From positions 8,143,501 through 8,207,500 of the forward strand of contig OZ005699.1 of the NCBI GenBank assembly GCA_963930775.1: a stretch of DNA of 64,000 bases, given 5' to 3'. This document shows positions 61,108 to 64,000 of this stretch, piece after piece. This stretch comes from Cliona cf. orientalis. Lineage: Eukaryota > Porifera > Demospongiae > Clionaida > Clionaidae. Numbering within the stretch: position 1 is the first letter of the stretch; each line of letters begins with the position of its first letter. The position numbers and the translations under genes are program-made. Under the pieces are notes generated by a model. That model worked only from the letters and a program-made list of their open reading frames with translations. It had not been told where the DNA came from and made no database searches.

Positions 61108-62953
61108 TTATGAAAATTTAATGAGTGGCCGTTCGTCTGCGGCCGCCATTAAAGCAGATGTTTCATCCATCTCTTCATATGAAGCTCTTCTGGAGCAAAA
61201 TCGAGCACACAAAGGTTTATAGCATGGGGAGCCTTTGATGTTACACATCTGAAATACTTTGTACACCATTCTGAGCAAGAGTACAACAATGAAGACAGCT
61301 AAGGGACCAGCTACTAGAATCCTTACTGGTAGTGATTCGATAAAAGGAGAATTTCTCTTATTACAGTTATAATCACTATAAAGGCAAAGAAGAGAAAAAT
61401 CAGCCAAAATGAGTGTGTCCAGAACGTTTGCATAAGTTTTCTTATACGGCCTCATCAATGCCAGGGCCAGAGCAACAAGTGAGGTAGCAATTCCGGAATT
61501 ACGAAGAGGGAAGAAGTCTTTGTTCGTATAAAAGTAAAAGAGTGGAAGCAAGCACATGCCCACCACCATAAAGAAGTAAAATCCGGAGAGGCTCCTCATA
61601 TCTCGTCCACCGTCTAAACCGTTTCTATAATATCCATGATAGTTTTCGACGAAGGTGTTAATGGTGATGGTATCCATGTGGCACTTTGACAGGCATGATC
61701 GAAAGAACTTAAATGGGTAGCATGTCAATAAAATTGGGGGTAAAAGACAGAAAAAAGATGCTACACACATAGTGGCGATTAAAAAACCGTTAATGGTAAA
61801 ACTTCCAATTACCGATCCTTTATATAGACTAGAATAGTTTCCTGATGGATCAATATTGACGGGAAATGCACCATAATACATCTGAGTTTGATATAAACAC
61901 TTGTGGTAAGAGAGAAGAAAGAATGTTGCGAAGACATCAATAAGATCATTTTTTGTGTCAATTCCTTGTTTTCTTATTCTGGCTATGCATAATTGGAATG
62001 GTTTCCATAACCAACGGAGTAGTCTGTAGTTGCGGCCATGTAATTCAACGAACAGCCATGTTAAAAATATCAAAAATATTGGATAAAATACTGATACATA
62101 GCCGAATAGCGTGACATGGTAGAAGTTGAGTTTGCTGCTGATGCAAAACGGAGGTAGAACATGTATAAAGAAATCTAAACTAAACATATCACACAGAAGT
62201 ACAACGATGTTGGAGTCCAGTAATCTGAGGCGTCCATCTTTTGTTTCATACATTGGTACTAGTTTGCCTATTGGGTGAAAAGCATCAAATGCTATACGAC
62301 AAAGGAGAGCGTACATGATCAAACAAGGCATCGGTGGTACAGTCAATCTGATTTGAAATGCTAATACAACAAAATACAAAACTGTCACCGGAATTATCTC
62401 AATCAGCAGGACAAGAGGTACCCCATACCAGACACCACTGCAGTTGGCACATCTTTGCCACTCGGAGGTGAGAGAGGGACCAAAACCATCAGCACACTCA
62501 CTGCAAACGAGACCCTTTCTATGCAGTGGGCCACACATGTAATCATTAAGCTCAGTTAGGATGGTAGGCAGTTGTATGTAGCCTGGGATTGTCACGTTAT
62601 ATGCACCATACTGAAAGTAGCTACACCAAGGCAGTATTGACAATATTCTGGTATCTTCATCGTACGTTGCGCAGGCACCTATATAAGAGCATTGCAGGTC
62701 CACTCTCGAAACATTCGATAAAATTTTCATTTGGCCAAAATATTGAGTGGATTTGGTTGCAATCATAGGCCTTGGTTGTTTCGTTGAAGCAGAACCACTT
62801 GTTGTTCTGCGGGCACTGATTATCGTCATGACTTGAATGCAGAGTAAGCTGAGTCTCCAGCGATGGAAGTGATTCTCCACTTGCTCCAGATCTAGAGCCG
62901 CGGACCATCAGTGCAATGAACACTATCAACGAACACTTAACCACGACAGCCAT
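61108..62953 (-). CDS. Multi-pass membrane receptor with Cys-rich loop, apparent frameshift
   Basis: The main frame, from about 62730 down to TAA 61108, encodes a Cys-rich extracellular segment (ACATYDEDTRILS, MCGPLHRKGLVCSECADGFG, CANCSG). About nine or ten hydrophobic helices follow between roughly 62435 and 61240, then a cytoplasmic tail (SYEEMDETSALM). The signal peptide (MAVVVKCSLIVFIALMV, ATG 62953; an earlier ATG is at 63040) and the first Cys region (NQCPQNNKWFCFNE) lie in the next frame. That frame stops just after the frames overlap near 62725, around a run of A and T. No GT-AG intron fits there. A one-base indel, real or an assembly error, is the simplest reading. The CGPxxRKGLxCSECADGFG-plus-helices pattern resembles a large sponge receptor-like family; ligand unknown. 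TGCGCATGCGCA sits 19 bp before the 63040 ATG. Confidence 0.75.
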
Positions 62954-63058
62954 TTCCGCTCCCAGAAGAGTTGACTGACCGAACAAAACGAATGTTGTGC
63001 TAGCTATTTGTAAAGCACCGTTGTTCACACGTAACGACATTAATTTTAAACGAGCAGC

Positions 63059-63070
63059 TGCGCATGCGCA
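63059..63070. promoter_or_regulatory. NRF1/alpha-Pal-like palindrome upstream of the receptor gene
   Basis: TGCGCATGCGCA, an exact consensus palindrome in the 184-bp gap between two minus-strand genes. It is 19 bp upstream of the ATG at 63040 and 106 bp upstream of 62953. Confidence 0.5.
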
Positions 63071-63224
63071 TAATTATATTATATAGGCTATATATTTTTT
63101 ATGACACGTGAGACACAAAACTTCGAGATAGGCATACCACCGGTATTAAACTACTTGTTCACACGATTGTTCCTTACAGGGACACTAATACTAAACTAAT
63201 AATATTAAAAAATTAATGACAATG

Positions 63225-64000
63225 TCACTTGCTAGGGTCTAGCAATTCCTCATCGTCGTCTTCATCAGGCTGATCGTGAAACCTCGACAGCAAACGATAG
63301 CCTTGTTTCTTGCGCCTTATCCTGCACTTACAGCGACTGGCCTTTGAAAACGTGATGCACACTAGCAGAAAAATCAACAAGCTGGCAGAAACGGCGAGGG
63401 AAGCATATGAAATGATATTTGCTTGACGTAGCTTTTGCAATTGGGAGTCTGGAGTATTTGCTGTGGTTGTAGTTGAGGATGGCCATGGATTCACGGGATT
63501 TTTAATCATATAAGAGGCAAGAACGTTATTCACTGTATTATTCAGCCATATGACATTGGAGTAGCTCCCATCTTGGAATGGTGGGGCACCAGATGGTGCT
63601 AAATCGTCGTCATAAAGAACACAAGTTGGGAAATTAGGATCTCTTTTTCCAGGCAGATACGGACCAATAATACTATTGCAAGCACTAAGTACTTTCCCCA
63701 GATCAGCCGAATTGTCATAGATATTGGTTTCTCTGATGTCCAAGGTACTACCAAATATGGCCATAGCTCCTCCCCTGTCGCTGGCAAGGTTTTTAACAAG
63801 TGTGCTTCTTTCAACCTTTAAGAAGCAGCCCTTTCTCCCAACAAACACAGCTCCGCCATCATCCCCAGCTTCATTGTGGGTAAAGATAGAGCTTGTGATC
63901 GTATAATTACTAGAATGAGCCAAAGTGAATAAGGCACCTCCATCACGCTGCGCTGAATTATTGCTGAATATGGAGCTAGAAATTGTCACATTACTTTCTT
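63225..64000 (-). CDS. Pmp/beta-helix repeat membrane protein, C-terminal part (5' partial)
   Basis: The frame is open to the window edge and ends TGA/stop at 63225. It holds successive beta-helix units of the polymorphic-membrane-protein type, each with FxxNxA and a GGA motif: IFSNNSAQRDGGAL, IFTHNEAGDDGGAVF, LVKNLASDRGGAMAIF, then IYDNSAD. A 100-residue linker, one TM segment (about 63423-63349) and a basic, then acidic, cytoplasmic tail (DEDDDEELLDPSK) follow. It is a cell-surface adhesin-like protein by architecture. The GTG at 63989 is only a reading-frame artefact; the true start is beyond 64000. It is in tandem with the multi-pass receptor 184 bp downstream. Confidence 0.8.
   Translation of the reverse strand, partial: ESNVTISSSIFSNNSAQRDGGALFTLAHSSNYTITSSIFTHNEAGDDGGAVFVGRKGCFLKVERSTLVKNLASDRGGAMAIFGSTLDIRETNIYDNSADLGKVLSACNSIIGPYLPGKRDPNFPTCVLYDDDLAPSGAPPFQDGSYSNVIWLNNTVNNVLASYMIKNPVNPWPSSTTTTANTPDSQLQKLRQANIISYASLAVSASLLIFLLVCITFSKASRCKCRIRRKKQGYRLLSRFHDQPDEDDDEELLDPSK

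Overview
The window looks like animal nuclear DNA, most probably from a demosponge close to Amphimedon. It is AT-rich, the genes are split by short GT-AG introns, and the introns and spacers are full of microsatellites and small inverted-repeat transposons. Three gene types fit a sponge: tandem single-pass genes with an ephrin-like ectodomain, multi-pass receptors with a Cys-rich loop, and Pmp/beta-helix surface proteins. No similarity search was run. Exon boundaries come from splice consensus, reading-frame continuity and comparison between paralogues inside the window.

Layout. 0-1 kb: a minus-strand single-pass membrane protein with an ITAM-like cytoplasmic tail. 1.7-4.8 kb: a minus-strand coiled-coil gene carrying a 5'-truncated non-LTR retrotransposon in one intron. 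4.9-7.6 kb: a prolyl iminopeptidase gene, head-to-head with the coiled-coil gene across a 99-bp promoter. 8.5-10.7 kb: a non-autonomous TIR element. 11.9-35.2 kb: one gene encoding a signal peptide, a chain of PLAT-like repeats (one per exon) and a PI-PLC X-domain terminal exon. 36.2-41.5 kb: a second prolyl iminopeptidase with the same intron positions. 44.4-50.2 and 51.1-56.9 kb: two tandem ephrin-like transmembrane genes. 57-61 kb: nested inverted-repeat elements and a tRNA-like sequence. 61.1-64 kb: a multi-pass receptor with an apparent frameshift, and the 3' part of a Pmp-repeat membrane protein running off the window.

The main discovery is inside the PLAT/PI-PLC gene. Its fifth PLAT exon is cut in two at about 14064 and resumes at about 30864. 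Removing the roughly 16.8 kb between them restores the exon and its frame exactly. The insert carries a 2174-residue protein with a zinc-ribbon/AT-hook array, an HUH two-tyrosine Rep nuclease, an SF1 helicase and an OTU protease domain, so it is a Helitron2/Helentron-type rolling-circle transposon. Its ends carry asymmetric inverted repeats, and the empty site can be read from the broken exon. It also holds minus-strand spliced-gene fragments that look captured. A 573-bp non-autonomous relative lies at 35.4-36.0 kb.

Several TA-flanked MITE families share a terminal ACCGTR motif. One of them, in introns on both sides of the 4.8-kb bidirectional promoter, carries E2F-like motifs resembling the one in that promoter.
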